64,000 nt of DNA. Source: Arachis hypogaea (lineage: Eukaryota > Streptophyta > Magnoliopsida > Fabales > Fabaceae). Numbering within the stretch: position 1 is the first letter of the stretch; each line of letters begins with the position of its first letter. Position numbers and translations under genes: made by a program. The notes under the pieces are model-generated. The model did not search any database. It was not told where the DNA came from and saw only the letters and a program-made list of their open reading frames with translations. The stretch spans positions 92,918,626 through 92,982,625 of the forward strand of contig NC_092048.1 of NCBI RefSeq assembly GCF_003086295.3, given 5' to 3'. Below are positions 23,128 to 34,884 of this stretch, piece by piece.

Positions 23128-24463
23128 GAGGCAACCCGATATTTTTGTATCCTTAAGTTTGATGTTCTTACTTTGATTTTTTCTTTATTTGTTTATTTAG
23201 TTTTGTTTGAGTTTATACTATTTTTCCTTTGTTTTACATATGTTTTGGTCATGCAAAATGATTAGAATAGGAACAGGAGCAATTAAAAGGAATTTTTGAC
23301 ACCCTGGAGTTTTTCTTTGCTTGGGAACAAGCAAACTTTTAAGTTTGGTGTTGTAGAGTGCACTTTCTGTTTACCTTGTCATCAGTGGCATCATGGGGAG
23401 ATAAATGTTCTTCATGGAGGAGCACAGCCGGAGGAATGAGACGGCCACTAGCATAACTGAGGTGGTTAAGTTCCTTTCATTCTATTTTCCCTTCCGTTCT
23501 TATTTTGTTGTCTTCTGTTTTCTGTTGCTTTGATTGTCTGTATGATCTTTAGTACGTTCAGTTCTTAGATTTAGTTTCATTCTATTATTTGCTTTTAGTT
23601 CAAAAAAAATGTCTCATGTACCGCTCACTGAGCTTGAATCTAAAAAGAAAAGAAAAGAAGTGACGTATTGCATGAGAAATTGAGTTTATATTTAAGAGTA
23701 GTCTTATTTACTTAAATGTGGTGGTATTATTTGTGATTCTGAATGCATGATGTGAACAGTGCATAGTTGAATTTGAATCAAAGGATGTTGGTGCATAAGG
23801 AATAGAAATTTAGAGAACTATTATGAATTCTCTGAATTAAACAAAAGCTTAATTCTTGAAGCAAAAGAAACAGCAAAAGAAAAATAAAAGCAAGGTCCAA
23901 GGCTCTGAGCATCAATGACTAGGAAGGTTAGTCATGATTAAAAGCTCAAAGAGTTATTTCCCTAGTCATATGCTTAAGGTGTAATTGTGTCAAGTAATCC
24001 TTGAGACAGAGCACTAAGAGTCGAGATCAAGTGCATTTAACAGAGTATGCCAAAGGCTTTGAGCACCACTGTCTGGGAAAGAGAGTTCCCCAATTAAGTG
24101 CTTGTGGTGTTTTTGTGTCAAGTGAAACTTGAGACAAAGCTTTTAAAGTCATGACTAGGCTCAAGGTGCAAAGCACCAAAGAAAAGAGAATTAAAAGAAA
24201 TTTGCTGTGTTCAAGGATTAAACTGAAGTGTAGAAGATTAGAGAATTCATAATATTATCCGGATTCTAATTCTGAATGACAGTGACATTCTTCTGATTCA
24301 AAGGAGAGTGAGATGCCAAAACTATTCAGGATTTCAGTGTATAAACCCCACTTTGAGAAGAGACGGGAGCTTAATTGAATACTCGCTTCTCATGCAAATT
24401 CACATCCTGAGCCTATATTAGTTTGGTTGCTTGAGGACAAGCAACAATTCAAGTTTGGTGTTG
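23128..24463 (+). other. 3' noncoding region of element J
   Basis: No gene. It is recognisably related to the 3' noncoding region of element B (the aatgtggtggtatt... and gaacagtgcata... segments). The hairpin plus AAGTTTGGTGTTG module occurs twice: at 23317-23353, not followed by an LTR, and at 24427-24463, touching the LTR. The rest of J (gag, pol, 5' LTR) is absent. Confidence 0.65.
24427..24463 (+). promoter_or_regulatory. 3' LTR junction of J: hairpin plus primer motif
   Basis: TTGCTTG, loop AGGA, CAAGCAA (24427-24444), then AAGTTTGGTGTTG (24451-24463), then the LTR. The 18-base hairpin is identical to the one upstream of the third ORF of element B. Confidence 0.65.
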
Positions 24464-26107
24464 TGATGCGTGAACATCCTTTCTATCTTTTCCTAGTGAA
24501 TTTGCATTTAAATTACTAAGTTTAATGAAGATTTAATTACTTTTAGCCACTATGAATGCTACTTTGAGTTGTTTGCAATTTTTATTTATTTCATGTAGCA
24601 TTCGCATGGATTTGACGGAGTTTTGTAGTAGAAAAGAAAGAAAGTGAATGATGCTATCAACCCCGACCTCCTTGTACTCAAACAGATATAACTTGAGCTA
24701 CAAAAGTCCAATTGATGTGATTCTAGTGGCATTATAAAGCTAACTTCCAAGGCTTTCCAACAATGTATAATAATGCATACTTCTTCTCCATCACTCTTGG
24801 CCTTCACGGCGCCAAACTTGAGATACCTCAAGTTTGGCGCCACACATTCACTCTCTAAGGAAAGCATGCTGGCTTGCTGGAGCCAAACTTGAGGTGCACT
24901 TCAGCAAGGAGGACTTTGAAGGATTGCATGCGGTGCACTTGAAGCCAAACTTGAGGTTACTCAAGTTTGGTGCCAAGCAAAGAGAATTGAAGAATGCTTC
25001 ACGTATCACTCCAAGCCAAACTTGAGACTACTCAAGTTTGGCACCAATAAAGACAATCCAAGGAATGCATCACGGGCTACTCCAAGCTAGACTTGAGACT
25101 ACTCAAGTTTGGCGCCAACCTTTACAAATTAGGTGGTCTTCCATTCGTCCAAAGGCTTGCACAGATTGTTTATTGATTTGATTAAACTTTATATTTTATT
25201 TTAAAAATAGGAAAATATATTATTTAGTTTTAGGAAATATAATTTACATTAATTAGGATTAGATATAAAAGGAAAAATAATCAGCTCTTTGGGCCCATCT
25301 CTTCTCTCTTACCTTATTTTGCACTTTACAATTTTACAAAATCCTTTTTTCTCTCTGAACCATAAGCAACTAAAATCCCACTATTAAGGTTAGGAGCTCT
25401 GTTTATTCTATGGATTAATACTATTACTTTTCTATTTTAATTCATGTATTGATTTCGATTTCAAGAATTGTTTTCATTCTTTATCTTATGAATTTGGGTG
25501 GAACGGAAGTATGACCCTTGTTCTAATTGAGTTCTTGTAAAACATGGAAAAACTCTTTACTTGAACAACAGCTTCAAAATAATTTCTCCTAAATTTCTAA
25601 TTATCTAGACTTAACGAGATACGTGACATATAATCCTCTTATATTTGGGTAATTAGGATTTCTGTGGCATATAAACTAGAATTGAACTTAACCCTCTAAT
25701 TGGAATCAAGTGACCAAAGAATTGGTGGTTGATGAAGGTTAGAGGAGACTAAGGAATTAGGGTTTAGTCACATATAATTTTCCATGAATTGAATCTTGCA
25801 TGATTAAAATAGTTGGTAAAAAAAGTCAATCCGGAAGATAGATATCTCTGAAACCTTAACTATTTTCTCCATATATATTTCACCTCAATTTACTGCTTGC
25901 TTTCTGATCTTCTGAATTTACTGTTTGATGCAATTAAACTCTCAACACTCTTTTCTGTTTGTCTAACTAAGTAAATCATTCAATCATTGTTTCTTAGTCC
26001 ATCAATCCTCATGGGATCGACCCTCACTCACCTGAGGTACTACTTGGTACGACCCGGTGCACTTGTCGGTTGGTTTGTGGGTTACAAATTCCGTACCAGG
26101 TGCATCA
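24464..26107 (+). repeat. 3' LTR of element J
   Basis: Starts TGATGCGTG and ends GGTGCATCA, 1644 bp. Its word block (about 24807-25115) repeats GCCAAACTTGAG...CTCAAGTTTGGCGCC, that is, inverted copies of one word. It shares patches such as aaaagtccaattg and ggctttccaacaatgtataata with the LTR of B, so J and B are related. The flank tacaa follows at 26108; no matching left copy is visible. Confidence 0.8.
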
Positions 26108-26260
26108 TACAAGATAATAGAGACAAGACGTAAATAATAGGTTCCAAGTAGGTTGGTCAAAATGGCAGAGTGCGTCGGGTTTATGTGACAAAAAAGTGCC
26201 TTTAAAACTTAAAGGTAAATACTATCACACTGCTATCAGACCGGCTATGCTTTATGGTAC
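26108..26260 (+). pseudogene. LINE (RTE-like) reverse transcriptase, C-terminal part, first segment
   Basis: Readable as the C-terminal end of a plant RTE-type LINE protein: pieces like GWSKWRSASGVLCDKK and [10 protein letters not shown]. The reading continues at 27714 after the solo LTR. This is a 5'-truncated remnant, as the left part is cut by element J. Confidence 0.75.
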
Positions 26261-27713
26261 TAAAGAGAGAACTTTTGCGTGGTCTAGAATTCAGAATAAA
26301 TTCCCGTTGCAAGTATAGCTTCTAAACCAACAAAAGTCCTTTCTTACAAACATTTTGGTTGTCACAAGTAACAAACCCCTTAAAAATTGATAACCGAAGT
26401 ATTTAACCTCGGCTCGTCTTCTCAAGGAACTGCAGGGAGGTATGTTCTTATTATTGGTTATGAATTTTGTAAATTGGGGGTTTTGAGAGTAAGGAACAAA
26501 TAATTTAAATGACAATTAAAATAAATAAATAACTATAAAATAAACTTTTGGAAATGCATGAAAATTCGAAAGTCCTATCCTAGTTATTCTTATGAGAATT
26601 GAAGTTAATCCCACTTAGTTAACTCTTACGGAAGCAAGAGAAAGTTAAGTGAACTAATTAGTTAGATTTCCCAAGTCCTAGCCAACTCCTAAGGAAAGAC
26701 TAGAGTTAGTGGAATTCAATTCAATTAGCAAACATAACAATCAATCACGATAAGTTTAACAACTCAAGAATTTCCAGTTAATCAATTAAAGGCAAGGATA
26801 TGAAAAGCTAAATAAGAATTATAAATCTGAAATACCTCAATTGCATTAATAAGAAAAAATCAATCTAAACATGAAGAGTTCATAAGCCAATTTGGCAACA
26901 TAAGTAATTAAATGAGAGCATTAAAGTATCTGAAAGTAAAAGAGAAATATAAGGTAAAAGGAATATTGAACCTGATAAAGAATTGAAATACTAAATTGAA
27001 ATAATAAGAAATCCTAATCCTAAAACCTAAGAGAGATGAGAGAACCTCTCCCTCTAAAAACTACATCTAAATCATGAAAAGTGAATAATTTGAGAGTTCT
27101 CCCTGAATGGATGCATTCCCCCACTTTATAACCTCTAATCTTTGTTTTCTGGACTTGGATCTGGGCCAAAAAGGGCTTCAGAAATCACTGGTAGCATTTT
27201 CTGCTTTTTCTGCACGTGGCATCTGTCACGCGTCCGCGTGGGTCACGCGGTCGCGTCATCTGAGAGTTTTTCTTGTCACGCGTTCGCTTCGGTCACGCGT
27301 ACGCGTCATCTGCGTTCTGCTCAAGGCACGCGTCCGCATTAGTCATGCGTTCACGTCATTGCCTTTTCGCGCTGGGCATGCGGCCGCGTCGTCCATGCGT
27401 TCACGTCGCTACCAGTTTCTTCAAAAACTCCATTTTGTGCTTTCCTTCCATTTTTGTATGTTTCCTTTCCATCCTTTAAGTCATTCCTGCCTTAGGAGAT
27501 CTGAAACTACTTAACACAAAAATCACGGCATCGAATGGTAATAAAAGGTAATTAAAATAATTATTTTTAAAGCATAGGAAGCATGTTTTTCACATATATC
27601 ACATAATAGGGAAGGGAAAGTAAAACCATGCAATTTACATGAATAAGTGAGTGAAGGATTGAATAAATCACCTAAATTGAGCACAAAATACATCATAAAA
27701 TATGGGTTTATCA
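26261..27713 (-). mobile_element. Solo LTR K
   Basis: 1453 bp, related to the LTRs of C and G (element-strand start TGATAAACC). It is flanked by an exact 5-bp duplication ggtac (26256-26260 and 27714-27718) and interrupts the LINE. The other end reads TA on the plus strand where TG is expected, a single base change. A solo LTR arises by recombination between the two LTRs of a complete element. The ACGCGT word block is at about 27225-27410. The ORFs inside (27107-27514) are repeat-driven. Confidence 0.85.
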
Positions 27714-28122
27714 GGTACAGAGTGTTAGGCGACCAAAGGGGAGCACAAACATAAGTTAAATGTAGCAGAGATGAAGATGTTGAGATGGATGAGTGGTCAT
27801 ACGCGATTGGATAAAATAAGGGACGAAGATATAAGAGAGAGTTGGAGTAGCATCTATTGTGAAAAATATGGTAGAATCGCGTTCAGGTGGTTTGGACATG
27901 TGAGAAGAAGACCGACAGAGCACTCAGTCAGGAGGGTGAATGAGATGGAAGATCGATAAGGGGTGAAAGGCAAAGGAAGACCTAGGAAGACCATCCATGA
28001 GGTGGTCGAACGGGATCTACATATAAATGGTCTCTCTGTAGACATGATACATGATAGAACTTAATGGCATCGTTTAATCCATGTAGCCAACCCCACCTAG
28101 TGGGACAAGACTTTGTTGTTGT
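27714..28122 (+). pseudogene. LINE (RTE-like) C-terminal end, second segment and tail
   Basis: Continues the LINE protein (VAEMKMLRWMSGHTRLDKI, RWFGHVRRRPTEHSVRRV, GRPRKTIHEVVERDL...). Frame breaks and stops occur (for example at 27957). It ends in a (TTG)n-like tail at about 28113-28122, as RTE elements do. It joins 26260 with the duplication counted once. Confidence 0.8.
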
Positions 28123-28428
28123 GTTAATTTTGATATTGCAGGTTATAATAATCATATTGTATTTATGCATTTAAAAAAATAAAAATTAATTTTTATTACT
28201 TTAGATTTGTTTTGGAAAAAATCTGATAGTAATGATTAAATTTAATTTTTTAAAATAAAGTTTTGAATAATTTGTCGTCAAATTTTTCAAGAGAAAAAAT
28301 TAACATTAAAAAGGACAAGAAAAAGTAAAATGAGACCAACATTATCGTTGAATTTTTTTTATAGTAATTTCTACCCAAATTTGCCACTATAAAATTTTTT
28401 ACTGTCGAAAAAATTTAACGGTAATTAG
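28123..28428. other. AT-rich DNA with an imperfect inverted repeat
   Basis: No gene. The arms 28341-28358 (attatcgttgaatttttt) and 28407-28424 are inverted copies with about two mismatches. The words resemble subterminal sequence of plant cut-and-paste transposons, but I cannot name the family. Element D starts at 28429. Confidence 0.4.
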
Positions 28429-29861
28429 TGATGAACCCCAATCTTAGGGTTCACTTGGTATAGAATTTAGAGGGTTTTATCAACATTTTGTCACACTTAT
28501 CCATATAAAATTCATGGTTTTATGTCTCCTTCCTAATTTTGCTTGATGGTTGAAAACATGCTTTTTAGACCTTAATTACGCTATATTTTTATCTCCCTCT
28601 ATTACCATTCGATGTCGTGATCTGTTTGTTGAGTGATTTCAGAGTTTATAGGGGCAAGAGTGGTCTAGAAGTAGAGGAAAGAAGCATGCATAAGTGGAAG
28701 GATCATGAAAAATGGAGCTTTGAAGTATTGACATCGATGCACACGCGTGGGAGCTGAATCTGGAATTGGCGCGAAAACATGGACGCACACGCGTGGCTGG
28801 GTAGAATCTTCATCGACGCGTACGCACGCCTGACGCGTACGCGTGGGTCGCAAAACCCAGACGATGCGTACGCGTGACGCGCGCACATGACCTCTTTAAT
28901 AAAAGCGTGCCTAGCGATTTCAGAGGGTTTCCTGGCCCAATTCTGAGTGGAATTCTGGCGGAAAAAGATTAAAAGCACCAAGGATTGAAGGAGGACACAT
29001 CTTTTACACTCTTTTCTAGTTAGTTTTTTTTGGAAGTTATATTTTTAGAGAGAGAAACTCCAACTTCTCTCTAGGTTTTTGGCTTTCTCAATTCTAATAG
29101 TACTTAGATCACTTGGTGAGATCTAAATTTGATTCAATTCTACATTGTTCTAGTTGTAGATCCTCTTCTTCTACTCTCAATTTGGTGTTTTTGTCACTCT
29201 AATGTTGTGGATCTTGGATCTAGACTCTGTCACTTTGATTTCTATTAATGCATTGATAAATTTCATGTTAATTGTTGTTAATTGTTGATTGTTGTTAATT
29301 GTTTGTAATAGATAGCTTTAATTCAATTCCTTCTCTCAATTTCATGATGTCTTCCATTATTGCTCACCAATTATTTGAAAAAATGTCAACTATAGCTATA
29401 GAGTAGATTTTCACTCTTGGCTTAGGGGTTGGATAATTGGAGACACTTGAATTGTCAAGACAATTTGTTGGTTGATAATTGGAAATTGCTAATTGATTTG
29501 AATGACACTAACTCTAGTCTTTCCTTAGGATTAGACTAGGACTTGTGGACTCAAATTAATTATCTCCACTTGACTTTCCTTCATAGTTAGAGGTTAACTA
29601 AGTGGAGCAAGGACCAATTCTCATCACAATTGTTAGAGGCAATGAGGATAGGAATTCCAATTCCCAACCCTAGCCAAGGCTTTTACATTGATTGATTGTC
29701 ATTTACACTTGTGTAGTTCAATTTCTTGTGTCCATTAGCTTACTTGTTAATTGTTCATTGCTCTTATGCAAGCTTGTTTACATTTCTTGCATTCAACCTC
29801 AAACACAAAGAGAATCCCTAACCAATGATGTGTACCTTAGGGCAACTCCTGGGGAGAACAA
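28429..29861 (+). repeat. 5' LTR of element D, first piece
   Basis: Starts TGATGAACC. The ACGCGT word block is at about 28733-28890, 304 nt from the start. It ends at the C insertion site with the duplication copy aacaa (29857-29861). The LTR totals about 1576 bp when joined with 54352-54494. Confidence 0.88.
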
Positions 29862-31342
29862 TGACGGGCGGAAAATTGCCGATTAAGAATTAATATACAA
29901 ATAACGTTGCAAGTACAGTTCTTAACCGACGAAAATTCTACTTATCAATTTAGAAAGGATTGTCACAAATTGAGAATAAAATACTGGGAGTAGAAATCCC
30001 AGGTCATCTCCCAACGAGTTGACAAGAGAGTGCTATTTTATTAGTCAGGAATTTTCTGAGAAATTTTAAGAGTTGGAGAACAGAAAAATAAATGATTGTA
30101 AATTAAAGCAATGAAAATTAGCAAGAGAATTTATATAATCAGAATAAAAAGCCTTGACTGGGAAGATTAATTGGAAGTTCTATCCTTGTTGAATTTTCCC
30201 AAGTGTAATAGTAAGAGGTTATTGTTTTTACTTAGTTAACCTTTACCGAATAAAGGAAAGTCAAGTAATTGAGCTAACTCTGATTCACAAGTCTTAATCC
30301 TCTCCTATGGAAGGATTAGCGTTAGTGAATAGAGAGTTAGCCAACAATTTCCAATTAAAATTGACACTTGAGTATTCCAACTCAAGGGTATCCTTTTAAT
30401 CAACTCCCAAGTCAAGTTGGGAGTCTACTCCATTAACATGAATGCCATTTTCATAAACCATAAAAGGGAATAAAAAGAAGACATGATAAATTAAATAAAA
30501 TAATAACTAAAAATCAATTAAAAAGGTAAAAATAGTTCTTTACATTAATAAATTCCAAAATCAAAGATATCCATACTTAAATCTGAACAGGGTTAATGTG
30601 TGATTAAAAGAGTAAAAGAATAAGGAAACAAACTAGAATAATGGAAACTTCAATGGGAGTAGTGACTCTTCTCAATATCCAAATCAAAAGCATAAAAACT
30701 CTAAAACTATGAATGTGTAGAAAACCTAGAGGAAGTAGTGTTTCTCTCTATGATTCCAAACTAAAATTCAAAACTATGCGAATGAGAATGTGTGTTGAGT
30801 CTCTGCTTGTCCCCTGGCTCTAGTCTATGTTCCTGGGCCGAAAACTGGTCCAAACTCAGCCCAAACTCGCCCCCAGTGTCTTCTGAAATTTCTGCACGTG
30901 GCGTACGTCACGCGTACGCGTCACTCACGCGCACGCGTCGATGGTCATTTTCGCGTGTCATGCGTACGCGTCAGGTACGCGCATGCGTCGCTGTGAAAAT
31001 CTCCAAATCACGCGCACGCGTGAGCCATGCGTGCGCATCGCTCCTCGCTGGTTATCTCCTTTATTTCTTGTGCTCCTTCTATTTTTGTAAGCTTTCTCTC
31101 CATCCTCTAAACCATTCCTGCCCTATATAGCCTGAAAACACTTAGCACACAAATCACGGCATCGAATGGTATAAAAGGGGATTAAGATACACAATTTAAA
31201 GACTTAGGAAGCAAGTTTTCAACCATAGAACAAAATTGGGAAGGAATTGTAAAATCATGCAATTTCTATGAATAAGTGTGCAAAGACTTGATAAAGACCA
31301 CTCAATTAAGCACAAGATAAACCATAAAATAGTGGTTTATCA
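29862..31342 (-). repeat. 3' LTR of element C
   Basis: Element-strand start TGATAAACC (at 31342) and end CCCGTCA. The ACGCGT word block is at about 30897-31042, starting about 300 nt from the LTR start. Confidence 0.93.
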
Positions 31343-31380
31343 ATCTCCCCACACTTAAACATTAGCATGTTCTCATGCTA
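31343..31380 (-). promoter_or_regulatory. 3' LTR junction of C: hairpin plus purine-rich primer tract
   Basis: On the minus strand: TAGCATG, loop AGAA, CATGCTA (31363-31380), then TTAAGTGTGGGGA (31346-31358), then AT and the LTR. The purine-rich part is a plausible plus-strand primer. Confidence 0.7.
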
Positions 31381-32712
31381 AGCTCAAGGAAACAAAAGGA
31401 ATGAATGGGAGAAAGTAAGACTCATGAGATGCAACCTATGTATGTGAATGAAGCTATATGCTAAGATTTTTCTATTTACTTGGTTAAAGGTAAATAAGTT
31501 CTCCAAGACAAACATAAATCAGATTCCACTAATTCAAATCACACAATAAAAGACAAGTAAACTTCTAAGAAGATAGCTCATGAAAGCAAGGAGCATTGAA
31601 TCAAGCATTGAACCCTCACTGGTAGTGTATATGCACTCTAATCTCTCAAGTGTCTAGGGTCAATCACTCTACTCTTCTCTAGTCATGCTTTCTAAAACTT
31701 TGTTCTTCATCTAACCAATCAACAAATATTTAGTATACCAATGCAAACATCATGAGGTCTTTTCAAGGTTGTAATGGGGCTAAGGTAAGGGTGAGGATAT
31801 ATGTATGGCCAAGTGAGCTATAATATGAATCTATGACTAACCTAAGCTCTCACCTAGCACACACACACTCTATGTGATTCTAAAATCATGCCTAGCTACC
31901 CATAATTTCCACTTTTGCATCACAAACTCATGTATCAAATTTTCTTTTATTTCACCACATATGCATTGATCTTTTATTAAACTTAACATTTGGGGTGATT
32001 TTATCCCCTATTTATTTATTTATTTATATTGTAATAATTTTTTTTTGATGAACATGAAAGCAAACATAACATATCAATACACATGGTTTTTCTGGTCTCA
32101 CATGAGTAGGCACCCAAATTCCCAATATCTTGTCAATAAGACTCAACACTTTCTCATCAACCCAAGTTCCCACAATTCCCCACACTTAATTGATACACAA
32201 TCTCTATCTTAAGCTAACCAAAGATTTAATTAGGGTAATTAATTGTTTTTCCGCTTAAGGCTAGTGATGTGGCAAATAAAGGTAATTGAAATGGTAGACT
32301 ATTTGGGATAAGTGAGCTAGTAACAAATGATGGCCTCAATCGTATGTATGCATATAAATATACTAAACAATGGACATATAGAATGGAACAAACTAGAGAT
32401 TGCAATCATAGAGAAGAAACACACAAGAATAAAAATTATGGTTAAATAATGTAACCATATAGATAAGCTCAAAATCTCACAGGTTGTGTGTTCTTAGCCA
32501 TAAACCATGTTCCAAATCACAATCTTCAAACAAGTTTAACAAAAAAGTTTTAATTTAAATTAGCGAAATGCTATAAAAAGGGTCTTGAAAAGAAATTTAT
32601 TACTTTAACCAAGCAAAATATACATGCAAGCAACTATTATCATGCAATCTATCCTACCTACAAAAGAAAAAGTCAAATATTGGTGTTAAGAGAGAGAAAT
32701 TACCTTCGGAAG
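31343..32712 (-). other. 3' noncoding region of element C
   Basis: 1.37 kb without a gene, conserved with 1-600 (element G) and in part with 63326-64000 (element D). The 13-mer TTAAGTGTGGGGA occurs exactly at 31346-31358 and 32177-32189, and again just outside, in the end of the third ORF (32726-32738). Confidence 0.75.
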
Positions 32713-32738
32713 TCAAGGACTGACTTCCCCACACTTAA
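32708..32738 (-). other. Hairpin and internal primer-like motif at the end of the C third ORF
   Basis: On the minus strand TTAAGTGTGGGGA is followed at once by GGAAGTCA, loop GTCCT, TGACTTCC (32708-32728; the motif and the stem overlap slightly). The same arrangement is at 63322-63352 in D. Confidence 0.55.
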
Positions 32739-33271
32739 GGAGCAAGGTAGGGTTGGAAGCATCGCCTCCGCTGTTTGGTTCGCCATGGCTCCCTATGCTA
32801 CTGGATGAAAGAGAGTCCAGGGTGTCCTTCTGCTCTGGAGGTGGGTAAGTACAAATGATGAGTTCCTTCGGATAGTTGTATCGGCACTTGTTACGGCACT
32901 CCATTTGCTCTATCCGCCGGTCTTGCCAGTTGAACCGCTCAAGGATCTGAAGGAACATCTGATGGATGGATGGTGCTTGTGGTGTGGATGAAGGTGGAGT
33001 AGAAGAAGGAGTAGTATCCAAAGATGAGGCTACAGGCCGGCTCACAGAGGGAACTGGTGGCCTGATGTACTTCCCATTCGGGACATATTGGTCGGCCCTA
33101 GGGATCATGACCTTCGTGTCTCCTGCCCGATAGAAAACACCTGCTGCAGAGACTAAATCTGAAACCAATGCGTGGAAAGGTAGGTTACCTGCAATCTGTA
33201 TGTGTCCCATGGCTTGCCGGATGTGTCGGGGCAGGTTGAGAGGTTGCTCTGTTAGGATGCACCAGATGAGA
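32713..33271 (-). pseudogene. Element C third ORF, C-terminal half
   Basis: Continues the third ORF after the B insertion: CILTEQPLNLPRHIRQAMG, GNLPFHALVSDLV, a Pro/Ser-rich linker, then MECRNKCRYNYPKEL and an acidic tail. It ends with TGA at 32713-32715. The matching region of D has the same LTE.PVNIPLLIRQAMG, NLPFPALVSNLV and ERRNKCRFAYMK segments. The stop lies in the 3' arm of a hairpin described separately. No membrane segment is seen. Confidence 0.8.
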
Positions 33272-33276
33272 ACAGC

Positions 33277-34860
33277 TGATGAGCGGATATTTTATACGCT
33301 TTTTGGGGGTATTTTCATATAGTTTTTAGTAGGATCTAGCTACTTTTTAGTATATTTTTATTAGTTTTTATGCAAAAATCATATTTCTAGACTTTACTAT
33401 GATTTTGTGTGTTTTTCTGTGATTTGAGGTATTTTCTGGCTGAAATTGAGGGACCTAAGCAAAAATCTGATTCAAGGCTGAAAAAGGACTGCAGATGTTG
33501 TTGGATTCTGACCTCCCTGCATTCGAAATGGATTTTATCCACAAAAGCCCAATTGGCGCGCTCTCAATTGCGTTGGAAAGTAGTCATCCTGGGCTTTCCA
33601 GTAATATATAATAGTCCATACTTTGCCCGAGTTGAGATCACGCAAACTGGCGTTTAACGCCAAGTCTCTACCCTATTCTGGCGTTAAACGCCAGAACTGG
33701 CATAAAAGTTGGAGTTAAACGCCCAAACTGGCACAAAAGCTGGAGTTAAATGCCAGGAGCAGCCTATGCACGTGAAAGCTTCAATACTCAGTCCAAACAC
33801 ACACCAAGTGGGCCTCGGAAGTGGATTTCTGCACTATCTATCTTAGTTTACTCATTTCTGTAAATCTAGGTCACTAGTTTAGTATAAAAACTACTTTTAG
33901 AGACTTACTATGGATCTCATGACATTTTACATCAGAACTTGTATTTTCTACGGCGTGAGTCTCTAAACTCCATGGTTGGGGGTAAGGAGCTCTGCTGTGT
34001 CTCGATGGATTAATGCAATTACTACTGTTTTCCATTTAATCACGCTTGTTTCTATTCTAAGACATCCACTCACACTTCAACATGATGAATGTGATGATCC
34101 GTGACACTCATCACCATTCTTAACCTATGAATGCGTGCCTGACAACCACTTCCGTTCTACTTTAGATTGAGTGTGTATCTCTTTGGTTCCTGGTTCACGC
34201 ATTTGATTGCATCTCCTAACAACAGAGCATTCAAATCTGTGAGACCAGAGTCTTCGTGGTATAAGCTAGAATCAATTGGCAGCATTCTTGAGATCTGGAA
34301 AGTCTAAACCTTGTCTGTGGTATTTCGAGTAGGATCTGGGATGTGATGACTGTGACGAGCTTCAAACTCGCGAGTGTTGGGCGTAGTGACAGACGCAAAA
34401 GGATCAATGGATCCTATTCTGACATGAGTGAGAACCGATAGATGATTAGCCGTGCGGTGACAGCGCATTTGGACTATTTTCACTGAGAGGACGGATGGTA
34501 GCCATTGACAACGGTGATCCACCAACATACAACTTTCCATGGAAGGAGCCTTGCGTGCGTGAATAAGAAGACAGTAGGAAAGCAGAGATTCAGAAGACAG
34601 AGTATCTACAAAACCTCAACCTGTTCTCCATTATTGCATAACAAGTATTATTTATTTTATGTTATTTACTCTTCATAAACCCAACCATTTTTATTACTAA
34701 TTTCCTGACTAAGAGTTACAAAATAACCATAGCTTGCTTCAAGCTGACAATCTCCGTGGGATCGACCCTTACTCACGTAAGGTATTACTTGGACGACCCA
34801 GTGCACTTACTGGTTAGTGGTACGAATTGTGAAAAGTGTGATTTACAATTTCGTGCACCA
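33277..34860 (+). repeat. 5' LTR of element B
   Basis: TGATGAGCGG ... GTGCACCA. The word block (about 33645-33765) is made of CTGGCGTTTAACGCCA-type words, starting 368 nt from the LTR start. Confidence 0.95.
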
Positions 34861-34866
34861 AGTTTT

Positions 34867-34884
34867 TGGCGCCGTTGCTGGGGA
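34867..34884 (+). promoter_or_regulatory. tRNA-Asp primer-binding site of element B
   Basis: tggcgccgttgctgggga: 17 of 18 positions complementary to the tRNA-Asp 3' end, 6 nt after the LTR. Confidence 0.92.

Noticed and set aside
23110..23140. tRNA-Met primer-binding site after LTR H (tgtatcagaggc)
   Set aside because: Only a partial resemblance to TGGTATCAGAGC, and all related elements in the window use tRNA-Asp. I could not decide what follows H.
33409..34540. ORFs inside the LTRs of B (33409-33657, 34304-34540 and copies at 44765-45136)
   Set aside because: Present in both LTRs, but with no domain and no start context; the LTR is regulatory DNA.
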